A stretch of 64,000 nucleotides of DNA from Bufo bufo (taxonomy: Eukaryota > Chordata > Amphibia > Anura > Bufonidae): contig NC_053392.1 of the NCBI RefSeq assembly GCF_905171765.1, positions 404,041,399-404,105,398 of the forward strand, written 5' to 3'. Positions within the stretch are counted from its first letter, which is position 1; every line of letters begins with the position of its first letter. Below the pieces are notes generated by a model. It saw nothing but the letters and a program-made list of their open reading frames with translations. It did no database searches and was not told the DNA's origin. Shown piece by piece: positions 32,665-44,224 of the stretch. Position numbers and translations under genes: made by a program.

Positions 32665-33370
32665 TATGTCCCTAGGAGGGGCTGTGGAGGCTGGTTTGGG
32701 CTTGAGGGTCCTGTGGGCTCTTTCCAGAAGCACTTCATGTGCGGAATCTGGGCCCAGGAGGGAAAGGCATATTTGGACAATGGTGTTAGGCATGTCTCCA
32801 GGGGTAACCAGATTATTGCGCCTCCCTCTATCTTCTTGATCTTCCATGGCATTGTAGAGGAAGTTCATGTTAGATTGTATCGCATGGAGGTTGTGTTTTA
32901 CTGCAGTTTGGTGCTGTATAATGGCGGTTTGTGACTCCTCCAGCGATTCCACTCTGCGCCATATGTGACGGACATCCTGCTTGATCGCCAAGAGATCGGA
33001 GCTCAGAGGTTCCAAAGCAGAAGCCAGGGAGGAGGTGAGGGCTTCTCTAAGGTACGTGCAGGAAATGGGCAGAGTGTCTGCATCAATCTCACCTCCATGA
33101 GTGGTGTCAGGAGCCGTGGTGCGCGGCGAGGTCGGTGCCATCTTGGATTCTCTCACGGCATAAGCAGAGGCCGCTTTTTTAATAAATTTGTCCATTTCCC
33201 CTTCTGTATTTGAGGTTCTGTGTTGGCTGGATGAGTTACCAGCCTTAGAGCCTCCAATCTTCACCATCCTGGATCGAACAGGCTGAAAACCAAGCTGTGT
33301 GGGCGATTTAACTGACGGAGCTACTGCTGCATGCATCCAGTCAGTTCAGGCGCTAGCTCCGCCCCCTGGG

Positions 33371-34336
33371 GAACTTGTTTTGATCAGCATGGGTTCTAGC
33401 AGTTGGGACCCTACTAATTAGACACTTATTAGTGTCTGGTCATCATTACACTCCGTATTTTGTGACAAATGTTTTTCACTGTATATTGAGAAATATCCAG
33501 TTTTTTTTAAGCATTAGGCTTGCTGGGAAGGGGAGGGGTGCTATGACATAAGTAAACCATTCATAGTGCTCTTATGAAGACTGGAGATTAAATCCATATT
33601 TGTTGTTTTATGGGGTGTTTAAAAAGCCTCACTATGAGTAGAAAGCATGTACTGATTCCTTATGTCAGGATTTATATTCTCCACCTGATTAATACTTTTC
33701 TGCTGGGCTTTTCCTTATGATTGTGAAGTGGTAATTTTACTTTGAGCACCCTTAAACTATCTAGTGTGCGTATTTGTTCAGAGCCACAGTATACAAAATC
33801 AGTGTCTCTCAATAGTAGGTTTCCATAAAAAAGGTATCTTGACAATGTTAATTACTTGATGTTAGCTGACGTTTGTCTCTAACACCATGGTAAGAAGATT
33901 TTTCTTCTTATGTGAAATCATACTTAGAATGTACTGTATAAATAACTTGAGCAATGCAGTCACATTCAGAAATTCCTTATCTTGCAACTTAGCTTGAAAT
34001 AGATCTCCTATTTACCACTGCATTGTTTAAAGTAATATACAATATATGATTAATACAGGAAATTGTAAAATGCATATAATTTCTGAAGAACTTAGGTGTT
34101 GAATTATTATTCAATGAAGTGGTATGAAAGAGATTTGTCTCAGGGTAGAATCAAGTGACAGCGCCATCCTGTTTGTCTCCTGGTACAGTAGCTCCACCTG
34201 TCTTTTTCATGAATATTTTATTGACAGCCGATTTAGTTAATAGACCAATGCAGAAAGAGCCAGGTGGAGTCAACTGGAGACAAAGCCGTTGCCTCTATAT
34301 TCTAGTCTTTGACAAGAATCATATCTGCTGCCATAT
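33371..34336. other. No gene or repeat recognised
   Basis: AT-rich sequence without coding signal. AATTAGACACTTATTAGTGTC near 33417 is a small palindrome of repeat type. Confidence 0.35.
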
Positions 34337-34660
34337 GTTTACATTCCCCGTTCCCCCACAGTTGTCGTATGTTTACAGCCCCCTTTCCCCCAAAGCTGTT
34401 GTATGTTTAAAGCCACCTTTCCCCCATGGCTGTCGTATGTTTACAGACCCCTTTCCCCCAAAGCTGTTGTATGTTTACAGCCACCTTTCCCCCATGGCTG
34501 TCGTATGTTTACAGACCCCTTTCCCCCAAAGCTGTTGTATGTTTACAGCCACCTTTCCCTCATGGCTGTCGTATGTTTACAGACACCTTTCCCCTACGTC
34601 TGTTGTATGTTTATAGTCCCCATTCCGCCACAACTATTGTATATTTGCGGTCCCCTTTCC
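34337..34660. repeat. 34-bp minisatellite with 68-bp higher-order pattern
   Basis: About nine units of GTATGTTTACAGCCACCTTT plus CCCCCATGGCTGTC alternate between two types (CCACCTTTCCCCCATGGC and ACCCCTTTCCCCCAAAGC). The true period is therefore 68 bp over the middle part. The three overlapping open frames are artefacts. Confidence 0.9.
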
Positions 34661-35463
34661 TCGATAAAATGACAGGGTTTCTACGGAGAGGTAACAGCAG
34701 AGCTTCCACAGTCAAGTGGTTGCTGTTGAGTACCTAGTTATGGCATGCTAGGGCTTATCTGTGCAGAAGGGGCTTGGAAGCTTGCAAAGAACTTGCAATC
34801 TGTGTCTTCTCTGCATGCTTGTGTCTACAGATCACTGGTAAGAGTGATCTATGGGCTTTTACCGTTATCATCAGTGATCTGTTTGTGGGAACAGCAAGGA
34901 ACACAGATAATATGTTCCCTGCTATCCTGTGGCCCTATAGTAAAAAAATAAAAAATAAATTAAGACAGTGAAATGTAAATAAATAAAGCTAAGGCAGTTA
35001 AGACCTTCAGTACCAAACTAATTTTCACCTTAAGGCCCTGGCCAATTTTGACAAATCTGACATATGTCTCTTTATATGGTAATAACTCTGGAATACATTT
35101 ACTTTTTCAAGCCATTCTGAAATTGTTTTCTTATGACACATTGTACTTCATGTTAGTAGTAAATTTTAGTCAAATATGTCTTACCTTTATTTATACAAAA
35201 AATACAAATTTACAGAACATTTAGAAAAATTTGCAATTTTCAAAATTTTAATTTCTCTGCCTTTTTAAGACAGATTTTAATAATGTTTTCCTATAGCACT
35301 GCAAGGCTTAAAAGCAAAATAAACCTCAATATGTATTACACTGTTTCTTCAGTTTTCTGAAACACTCTATATGTGGTTGAAAACAGCTGTATGGGCACAT
35401 GGCAGGGCTCGAAAGGGAAGGGGCACCATATTGTTTTTTTGAGGGGCAGATTTGCTGAAATAG
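34661..35463. other. No gene; old repeat copy at about 35000-35440
   Basis: TTTTCACCTTAAGGCCCTGG and GGGCAGATTTGCTGAAATAG phrases match the composite repeat family of 26.4-29.6 kb in diverged form. Confidence 0.4.
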
Positions 35464-35881
35464 TTAAAGGAGTTGTGTCACTTCAGCAAGTGGCACTTAT
35501 CATTTAGAGTAAGTTATTAAAAGGCACTTACTAATGTATTGTTATTATCCATATTGCTTCCGTTGCTGTCTCTATTCATTTTTCAATCACATTATACCCT
35601 ACTGGTTTCCATGGTTACAACCACCCTGCAATCCAGTAGCGGTGGCTGTGCTTGCACACTATAGGAAAAAGTGCTTTCTCCTATAGTGTGCAAGCATGGC
35701 CACTGCTGCAGTATTGCAGGGTGATCATAACTATGGAAATAAGCAGTGTGTAATGTGATGGAAGAATGAAACTAGCCAGGAAAGTACGCAGTATTGAGAA
35801 CCACAATACATTAGTAAGTGCCTTGTATTGACTTTCTTTACATGATAAATGTTATTTGCTGAAGAAACAAAACTCCTTTAA
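35464..35881. mobile_element. T2/Kolobok-like MITE with TTAA ends
   Basis: TTAAAGGAGTTGTGTCACTT at 35464 and its inverse ending CTCCTTTAA at 35881, with intact TTAA at both sides. The interior is palindromic (GTGTGCAAGCATGGCCACTG against its inverse, loop near 35665). Non-coding. Confidence 0.7.
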
Positions 35882-37560
35882 ATAGTTTTTGGATGCTACT
35901 GTATGTTGAAATTGAGGATACCCTGAGGTACCCATGCAATGGAAGCCCCCAAAATGTCACTCTGTTTTAGAACTTACGCCCTCCAAGGAATTTTTCAAGG
36001 GGTGCAGTGAGCACTTTGGCCCAACAGGTATTTCACAGAATTTAGAAACACTTGGCTGTGAAAATTAAAAATGAGCTATTTTACAAGAGAATGTTGCTTT
36101 TGCTTCAAATTTTTCATTTTCAAAAGGGCTAACAGAATGTAATACACCCCTTAATTTGTTACCCATTGTCTCCTCAATATGGCAATGCCCCATAGGTGGT
36201 CGTAAACAGCAGGGCTCTGAAGAGAAAGAGCACCTTGTGCATTTGAGACCTGGATTGGTGATTTATACAGCAGTGGCCAACAACTGCAGAGGCTCTGAGG
36301 TGAAATATAAAATGAGTGACTGCTTTGTAGAAACCACACCCCTCAGAGAATTTACCAAGGGGTGTAGTGAATATTTTGACCCCATAGATGTTTTGCAAAA
36401 ATCTATTAACAGCAGATGGTGCAAAGTGAAAATTGCAATTTTTACAGATATGCCATTTCAGTGTTTCCAATATGTTGTGTCCATTGTGTGCCAGTGTAAT
36501 AAGTCATCCCTCTTGTTATGCCATGCTTCCTGGTTTTATCAACACCCTACATGTGGCCCATCTTTTGCCTAGACATACAACAGGGTCTGGAGTACATCAT
36601 GCACTATGCACATTACACACATGACAACTATAGAGGCTGTGTGGTGACATAATAAATGAAACACCTGAAATCACATTTGCAAGTTTTCAAATTTGCAAGT
36701 TGGCATTTCAGGTTTTTAGGTTGGTCCTCCTGGGTGCTGATAAATGTGGGCATAAACTGCCATTTGGATATGCTGCAGGGTTCAGAAGAGAGAGAGACCA
36801 CTCTTTGGCTTTTGCAGAGCAGATTTTGATGGTTTGGTTTACTGCGCCATGTCGCTATTGAACGTCCTCCGGGGACCAGTACAGCCATTTTCTGACAACC
36901 ATGTTTTTCTTGATGGAGCTGTGTGTGGGCTTATTTTTTATGGGATGAGTTGCCATCATCATTAGTTTTATTGTTGCTTACATACAACTTTTTGGTTACT
37001 TTTTATTTCACGTTTTGGGAAGCAGAGTAAACTGCTTTTTGGGTTTTGTTATTGCAACATGCACTGTGCCAGAAAAATGACATATTTTCTTTATTTTGCT
37101 GGTCAGTACAATTACAGAGATATCAATTTTATGTAGCTTTTTAATGTTTGCATATTTTAAACTAAATCATGTTTTTCCTACACCATTTTCTGAAAGCCAT
37201 ATATATTTTTTCTGGTGATTTATCTTGTGTGTGGGCTCATTTTTTGCAGGTTCAGATGACGTTCTCATTTGTACCATTTTGGGATACATAGTACTTTTTG
37301 ATTGTTTGATATTACACTTTTTGTGAGTCAATGTGTCCAAAAAATTGCTCTTTTGGCTGTTTTTTTGTTGTTGTTCAGTTTTACAAAATGTAAGCATGTA
37401 TCCTGCAGAAGAAAATGTTGAGGGTGGAGGGGTTGAGGGGTACACTGAGATACGAATAAAAAAAATTTACCATTCCATAATGTGAAATCTAGCTGTGTCA
37501 ATGAAGGCCCAAAACACCCCCGGGCATTAAAAGGTTTAAACATGATTTCTGTTCTTCAAA
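35882..37560. repeat. Several decayed copies of AT-rich dispersed repeats
   Basis: GAATTTTTCAAGGGGTGCAG (35990) and GAATTTACCAAGGGGTGTAG (36348) are repeated units of the composite family. From 36895 to 37530 GGGCTTATTTTTTATGGGAT and TTTGTACCATTTTGGGATAC match the family at 22600-23250. No coding. Confidence 0.5.
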
Positions 37561-38364
37561 AAATGGAAAACAGAATAGTATTTGTTTTATATTTTAGCTT
37601 TATGCCGATGTGATGTACAATATTTTTTGGTATCCCTATTACCTAATTTAACCAAATTATGGACGAGCGTTACATATTTCCCGCCTTATAGCCTTCCAGT
37701 ACAGCATACATACATTTTCTAGCCATGATTTTTTTTTTTATTCTGTCATGAATATATGTTTTGTTTTACCGCCTGCTACATACATTCAACTTAGTACTAT
37801 TGCTTGACAGTGCATTAGCCAAGCTGTCTTAGCTTTTCAGGCATTTTATCAACTCAACTAAGACAAAATAGCATGAACTAAATTGAATCTCTGATGACTA
37901 TCTGGAGCTAATGGGCTCCTGGCAAGATGTATACTGGTGCCATTAGAGATGCAGTCCTCGCTTATGCTTGACCTATTCATATCATGGTGTCCTGAAATAA
38001 TGTACAGCTGAACAATATGTTACATGCAGAAAAGATCCATAGGCAGGCATGAGAGATGTAGGAACTCCTCTAAGCCAGAGCGGCTAATTATTTCTGATGG
38101 AAACCTATTGTAATGCATTCACTGATATAACTGGATGCAGTGTTTGCACAGTATGTGTACTGTATAAATAAATTATACCCATGGATGATGAGAAAAATGT
38201 TTTGTTGCCCATAGCAACCAATTACAGCAAGGCTTTCAATTGTTGTAGTTTTTCAATGTTGTAGTAATTACAGCCGAGCCGTAATTGGTTGCTATGAGCA
38301 AGAAAGACCATTTTTCTTGTCGACAGTTTTCATAAGTCTCCCCCTTAGTATTTTATATAAATTA
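37561..38364. other. No gene; small inverted repeat at about 38200-38300
   Basis: TTGCCCATAGCAACCAATTA and TAATTGGTTGCTATGAGCAA face each other, a common short MITE-like hairpin. Nothing else recognised. Confidence 0.4.
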
Positions 38365-39581
38365 CCGTATTTTTCACTTTATAAGACGCACTCCCCCCCC
38401 CCCCCAAAAAAGTGGGGGGGAAATGGCAGTGCGTCTTATAAAGTGAACACTGCCATGTTTACTTTGGTGACGCTGATACATTGCGGCCTGCGATGTATCA
38501 GAGGGGTGGGAGGAAGGGACGGAGACTGGCAACACTCGCGGCGGGGCCCGATGCAGTCACTGTACTGTAATACATCGGTCCCCGCTCACAGCAATTTTCA
38601 TATGTACAGTCTATAATCTTCAAGCAGTGTCTCTGCTTTAAACTAGGGCAATTCTCTGTAGTAGTACAACTTACTATGAAAGCGGCAGGCAGAGCGGCAG
38701 TGTAACCTCACGATTCTCACTAATTGACGCTCCTCCCACTTCATTCATGAAGGAAGAGCAGGAGCGTGAATTAGTGAGCATCGCGAGGTTACGCTGCCGC
38801 CCTGCCTGCCGCTTTCATAGTGAGTTGTACTACTACAGAGAATTGCCCTAGTTTAAAGCAGAGACACTGCTTGAAGATTATAGACTGTACATATGAAAAC
38901 TGCTTCATTACACTCTGCTTTCTTCTATAACAGTACTCACTATGAAAGCAGCGGTCCAGCCGGCGCGTGACATCACTCACTCGGTCATGCTCCTACCACT
39001 TAATTAATGAAGCTGGCAGGAGCGTGACTGACTGAGTGAGTGACGTCACGTGCTGGCCAGTCTGCTGCTTTTATAGTGAGTACTGTTATAGAAGAAAGCA
39101 GAACATTTAAAATATTTCACATATAAAGTCTACTGTGTGCCCTGTGGTGTAATGGGGGTCACTATTCGCACAGGGACAATATACTGTGACACATATGATA
39201 CTGTGACCAGCATAAGATCATCTTAGATAAGATGCTATATGTGTGTCATCCACACATCCCCCGTAGTAGTGTATCATCCACACATCCCCCCCATAAAAGT
39301 GCGTCATCCACAGATCCCCCATAAAAGTGCATCATCCACAGATCCCCCATAACAGTGCGTCATCCACAGATCCCCCCATAACAGTGCCATCCACAGGTTT
39401 CCTCATAACAGTGCGTCATCCACAGGTCCCCTAATAACAGTGCGTCATCCACAGACCACCATTAGTTCAAAACCCACCAAAAGCACACCTTTTGGTTCAA
39501 AATATTTTTTTTCTTATTTTCCTCCTCAAAAATCTAGGTGCGTCTTATCATGAGGTGCGTCTTATAAAGCGAAAAATACGG
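38365..39581 (+). mobile_element. TA-flanked CCGTATTTTT-family element, copy C
   Basis: TA at 38363-38364 and 39582-39583 flanks CCGTATTTTTCACTTTATAA and GCGAAAAATACGG ends. Two serial palindromes (about 38655-38835 and 38930-39100) correspond to those in copy B in reverse order. They are followed by a 28-bp minisatellite (39246-39462). A C-run of 14 lies at the left end. No transposase. Confidence 0.85.
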
Positions 39582-39829
39582 TATATGTTTAGCCATTGAT
39601 CCCTTATGACTTTAGCCAATCTGTCTCTTAGAGTTATACTTTGTGTCCTTCCTTCCTCTTGGCTGAGGATATTCCTAGATAAGTGACAGAAGATGGCCAA
39701 GTATGTTTAAAAAAACAAAACACCTTATAAAGTAATAAAAAAAAAATTGCCCCAAAGCTGGTTATTTTGTGGCACTTATATTAGGATATCTCTGGTGAAG
39801 AGCGAAAAGTAAGCAAAGACACACCTGTA

Positions 39830-40184
39830 TATGTAAGAGGTTCTCTAGGAATGATATAAAATGGCTGCCAGTAACCTGTCTTAGAATGTGAGCAGGACTG
39901 GTTGCCACCACTTGCAGAGCTGCCTAGAAGAGGTGAGGGGGTGGGGCCTCACTACACACAGGCACTGCTCTACAATTGATGGTAATGATGCGATATGCCA
40001 TTATGGCTGAGCAGCCTGACAGGAATACTCACCAATATGTGATATATGCAAGGTCCAGAGCTTTATGTGCAATGAGGCCCTGCCCCCTAGGTAGCAATGC
40101 AAGTGGAGGCAACCCGTCCTGCTCACACTCCAGGACAGGTTGCTGGCAGCCATTTTAAATAATTCTCAGAGAACCCCTTTAGGA
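39830..40184. mobile_element. Fold-back MITE, AAAGGGGTTCTC type
   Basis: The left arm (GAGGTTCTCTAGGAATGATA, AAAATGGCTGCCAGTAACCT) pairs with the right arm (GCCATTTTAAATAATTCTCA GAGAACCCCTTTA in inverse). The right end resembles the T2-like AAAGGGG terminus. TTAA at the flanks is not preserved. Confidence 0.6.
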
Positions 40185-40570
40185 TAATATATTTGTATGT
40201 TTTTCACAAAATGTATAATGTTTAATTGCAGAGCCTTTTGACTAGGGGTAAAGCCCATTATTACTAGTAAAGGATAATGGTGATATTTTGTACCAATTTA
40301 ATATATTATAATATCCTCCATTTTCTCAAGGATCAACTTGAGAAAATTGTTGCTTTAAGTTGCAATTTGCTCTGTCAGTATATCACATCTTAGCATGTAG
40401 TTTGTGAATAGTCATTGTGGCCTAGTCAGGCGGATTAGATGGAACATATGCGAAGAAACAAAAATTATTATGGGTTTTTGGCAAGGTTTACCCATAACTT
40501 GAGTGATAGGATGAGCTTCAAAAAGGCATAGCAATATTGTGGATGAATAATTCAGCAATATGCTGTCTTA

Positions 40571-40719
40571 AGCCTCATGCAGACGTCCGTGGAACACGGT
40601 CCGTGAGATACCGAACTAGCATAGCAGAAGCGCACAGCTTCATTGGTTGCTATGACGCCGTGCGCCCCTGCAATGCCAGTCCCGTATCTCACGGACCGTG
40701 TTCCACGGACGATGATGCT
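40571..40719. mobile_element. Short Harbinger-type MITE, nearly all TIR
   Basis: TTA flanks (40568-40570, 40720-40722). CCGTGGAACACGGTCCGTGA and its inverse form arms of about 60 bp around a short loop (GCACAGCTTCATTGGTTGC). 149 bp. Confidence 0.65.
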
Positions 40720-41268
40720 TTAGAGTAAAAGTAGACACAGACTGACTCTACAGTATGTAGTCATTATCTATTGGCTTATGCTATTTATCATCTTTAATAT
40801 ATAGTCAAAACAAATATTGTTGAATATAACGCTTCATACAGCAAACATTTTTCATACAGTGCATATGTCTTCAGCAATATACAGTGAATACATGCCTGAA
40901 GTTATGTTTCTATATTTTTCTATCCATATTATGGTTCCTTTTTACATTTCAGTAAATGGTACACAGCAGTCAGCGCTGACATTTTAAGAGTTATTTCAGT
41001 TTTGCTGCTGCAAAACCAACCTTTGCCCCTTTATCAACAAATCCTGCTAGCATATGGTTTTCAGCAATGCCCTTCAACCTAGTGGCATGAAGAGAAATGC
41101 AATGCCCCAGATAATGGTTGTGGTTGTAGAAATTGACCCTCACCTCTTGTTTTTGTAAAATAGACATACATTCATATATGGGTAAAATATTTTCATCTAT
41201 TGTCCATGTAAATTGTCAATTGTCACAATTTTTTGTTACAATCAGTTTTTTTTAAACTTTTTATCGTA
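40720..41268. other. No gene recognised
   Basis: AT-rich, unique-looking. Confidence 0.4.
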
Positions 41269-41286
41269 TTTCTTAATTAGCATATA
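41269..41286. repeat. Target-site duplication, left copy
   Basis: TTTCTTAATTAGCATATA, identical to 41735-41752. Confidence 0.9.
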
Positions 41287-41734
41287 TCAATACCCCCTGA
41301 CGAAGGTACGCCGAAATGCGCGTCGGGGTAACGCCATCCCAGGCATTCGGGTCTCCGTCACTTCTGGCGAGTCCTTGCTATCTCCATTTATACTCATGGC
41401 TTGTTACATATAGTCAGGATACGGTTCAGTGGGTGTACACAGCAGCTCCTTGCTGTGTCATACTATATAGTACTTTCTGAGGATACTACCTGCTATTGAG
41501 TAGCTGTACTGTTCGGCAATTTTGCTGTGATGTTTTTGTACTAGGACTCGCTTTTTATTAAATTATTGTGCATGTCATTTTGACATTTATATATTCAGAT
41601 TCTGTATTGCTGGGATGGTGTTCTTGCTCTTTATTACCCCGTTTTAATGGTATTTATCATTTATTGATTTTGTAACTAATAAGGTATACTATTTTTCATA
41701 ATTGGACGTCTATGAGCTTCAGTTCTCTCGTTTT
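41287..41734 (+). mobile_element. Hammerhead-bearing retroinsertion (Penelope-like or retrozyme-like)
   Basis: A 448-bp insertion flanked by an exact 18-bp direct repeat, longer than the TSDs of DNA transposons of the types seen here and typical of target-primed insertion. It begins four bases before a near-consensus hammerhead ribozyme. There is no reverse transcriptase frame. It ends with a short T run, TCTCTCGTTTTT, and has no A-tail. Penelope-like elements carry such hammerheads in their terminal repeats and often insert as truncated copies. A small non-autonomous relative is the alternative. Confidence 0.65.
41291..41330 (+). ncRNA. Type I hammerhead ribozyme, near-consensus
   Basis: Stem I is TACCCC (41291-41296) with GGGGTA (41325-41330), six perfect pairs. 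Then come CTGACGA (41297-41303), one extra A, stem II GG-TACG-CC (41305-41312) and GAAA (41313-41316). A minimal stem III with GCGC loop (41317-41322) precedes the UC (41323-41324) before the predicted cut. The very short stem III with self-complementary GCGC is a reported feature of Penelope-type hammerheads, which may act as dimers. The extra A before stem II is also in the copy at 360 and may be the family norm. Confidence 0.7.
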
Positions 41735-41752
41735 TTTCTTAATTAGCATATA
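41735..41752. repeat. Target-site duplication, right copy
   Basis: TTTCTTAATTAGCATATA, identical to 41269-41286. Confidence 0.9.
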
Positions 41753-43635
41753 GCATGGTAATGGCACACATAGTCATACCCTTGACATATAATAGATAGC
41801 ACAGCTCTGTCAGCTGATATATTCATCCAGACATATAAAAAAGAACAGTTGGCAAAACCCTTTGCCACATTTGACATGGTAAACATTTTGACATATGTTT
41901 GTTGTTACCTGTACCTTGAGAAATATATACTGTAATATATATGTGTTCTGTGAGTACATAATGCTGCTGCCTTCACTAGCTCTCGAGAACTAGCTCCACT
42001 TCATTATCTGCTATGGGTTGTTTGTTTTCTCTCTACTCTGATTCCGCCTTAGTATTTGATCTCTCTCCTTCTCCCATGAAGACTCTGCCATGTGCTCCCT
42101 ACACTCAGATTCACACTGCTAAAACCTCCTCCCCTTCTTGCTAGAATCTCTAACACTGTGCTACCCTGAGGGGAGGGAGGGAGAGAGTAGAGTTCAGTAG
42201 CCAGGAGCAGTAAGCTGTCTAATCTATAATCAGAAGCCACATCACAGACCGCTATGCATAGATGTTGTGCAGACTTTATAACAATAAAATGGTAGGAAAT
42301 ATTTAGAACGGTGCTTTTTTAAAAACTTGATTGTTAAAAGGTTTGTCCTTTTAGGACCAGTCCCTTGCTAATAGATGCTCCTACACAGGAACCTTACTGC
42401 TGAGGCCTATATGGAGGCTATACAAGGCATCTGTTTGTCCCCAGACTTAGAGTTGCTCTTTGTATTAGGTCTCTGCTCTGAGGACTTCCAAACTAGAATG
42501 GGAACAGCCTATAGTTCTAACACCAACTTGTCATCAATGGTGCCAAAAGCAGATTCATATACCATCTGCAACTACAGTCATTTCACAGGTCATAGACTGC
42601 ACTTTACCGGCACCACCACAGTGAGGAATTTCAACTTCTCCCCATCCTTGAAAGGGAATGGTTAAATGTCTTATGAAATTTCCTAATGTAATATTTACAA
42701 TAGTTCCATACCAAAGTTTTCTTTTACATTGTAGAAAAACTAGAGTATTCCGCTAGTCTAGAAGGAGCACGTTTAGAGTAATTCAGAGAAAAAAATATTG
42801 TAATAATTTTTCTAGCACCGGCATTATCGTAAGCATTATTTGTTTATAGGCATTATCCATGAGCAGAACAATTGCAGCAAAGTCCGCAGTAAAATTTGTT
42901 TCCATGGCCAATTACAATGATTTTCATCCATATGTGGGAAATAGAATACATTTGTTTCATTTTAACTAATTTGTACCTTGAATGTTTACAGAAACAACAA
43001 GAAATTCATCATTTCATTTTTAGTTTTCATTAGCAGTAAGATATGTGAAATTAGCCTTTCTAATAGAACAGCTGAAGCACGGTTTGGATCTTATAATGAA
43101 AGCCACTGTTGGTTATGTGTAATTTTTACATAATTGTGAAATGTATTTGCTCTGGAGAATTCAATTCCAACTCTGTGATCCTTGCAGCCGGTCACAAAGA
43201 ACTAATTAACCTGCAGAACTGTCAACATAATTTGGATAAAGCTCATCTTTGTATTGGAAACAATCGATAAGACATTTCTTCCAAATGAGATCAAGACCGT
43301 AGCGGATATTAGGGGCAGAGGAAGTTCGGTTTAGTAACCAGTATTCTAATATGGCATGAAAAATAGCACCCCTTTCCTGTCAGGGTACGGCCACACGGTC
43401 AGGTTTCTGCCTGCAGTGTTTAGAGCCAAAATTAGGAATAGATCTTAAAGGAAAGAAAGTATAAAGGACAGATATGACATCTCCCATTTTTACATGATCA
43501 ATGTTTGTTGTTTATTAATTCACCAAAATAAGGTAACATTGTAGCACACAGTATTTACCCATCTTGATCATTAAAGGGGTATTCTGGCCAAATGAAAAAG
43601 AGTAGTAGTGGGTTCCTAACTTGAGTTCCAAGCAC
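41753..43635. other. No gene; TTAAAGGGG end at 43574
   Basis: The frame at 42375-42665 has no family motif. 43140-43320 contains balanced sequence with TAATTA motifs that might be conserved non-coding DNA. CATTAAAGGGGTATTCTGGC at 43571 resembles a T2-like end. Confidence 0.35.
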
Positions 43636-44224
43636 TAGTGTTGAGCAAGAGCGAAGTTCACGAAATGGACTTCCTTCCGAATTTCAGCAGAAAATTAGAT
43701 TTTCTGCAAAGCCGAATTTCCATGTGCTTTGTGGTAACAAATCTATTTCCCCAGAAATGGTAGTTAAAAAAAAATACCTCATTCATTTCAGCGCAAAGAG
43801 GCCGCCGTGGCCATCTTGCTTGAAGATCCCATACAAAATCTTGCCCGCGGTGACGTATGAAGTCACCTTTCTGGCCGATGTGTTGACATCATCATGTGCT
43901 GCACAAGATTTCACGCATGATCTTCAAGCAAGATGGCCGCGGTGGCCTCTTTATGCTCAAATGGATGAGGTAAGTATGATTAAAAAAAATTTTTTATCAA
44001 CCCCTGAAAGGCCTTAATATTCATCTCAGATGCCGCAATCAGCAATGAATGTGGTATCTGAGGAGTTTAATGACGGGGGTAGTGCAATCGCCGTACCCTG
44101 TCATTGCACCCGCTATTTACAAATAAATTAGCTTTGTGACGAAGTAATTTGCCACAAAGCAAAATTTTTGGTCAAATTTGGCGACACAGCGAAATCTAAT
44201 TTTTAAGAACTTTGCTCATCTCTA
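43636..44224. mobile_element. Non-autonomous hAT element, TAGRGATGAGC family
   Basis: The ends TAGTGTTGAGCAAGAGCGAA and TTTGCTCATCTCTA are inverted. The flanks CCAAGCAC (43628-43635) and CCCAGCAC (44225-44232) form an 8-bp duplication with one change. The interior has a palindrome (AAGAGGCCGCCGTGGCCATC against its inverse, 43796-43955). No transposase. Confidence 0.75.

Larger units (their letters stand above)
31030..33336 (-). pseudogene. L1 ORF1, interrupted by TA-flanked element
   Basis: ORF1p is the RNA-binding chaperone of L1. From ATG at 33336 the frame has a low-complexity N-terminus, a coiled coil (SLEESQTAIIQHQTAVKHNL), QEDRGRRNNL at the start of the RRM, and ERAHRTLKPKP. It then reads PPRDI up to the insertion at 32665. 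Beyond the insertion it resumes as ICKFLHFPVKEAVINKARE and, in shifted frame, the C-terminal domain (FPFGLSFMHEGRKINIFSF) to about 31030. Taking out the insertion and one TA restores the frame exactly. A stop after KARE and a segment lost in the RRM show it was already decaying or decayed later. Confidence 0.85.
29583..33370 (-). mobile_element. L1/Tx1-like LINE with ORF1 and ORF2 remnants
   Basis: On the minus strand the order is 5' UTR (about 33340-33370 or beyond), ORF1 (33336 to about 31030), a spacer, then ORF2 from the end of reverse transcriptase onward (30618 to about 29583). Most of ORF2, including endonuclease and the polymerase core, is missing, and the 3' end is lost at the join to the composite repeat. 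A TA-flanked element sits in ORF1. Confidence 0.8.

Noticed and set aside
34155..34737. 153-aa frame with repeated CLQTPFP-like motif
   Set aside because: 34-bp minisatellite; no signal peptide, codon bias or non-repetitive domain.
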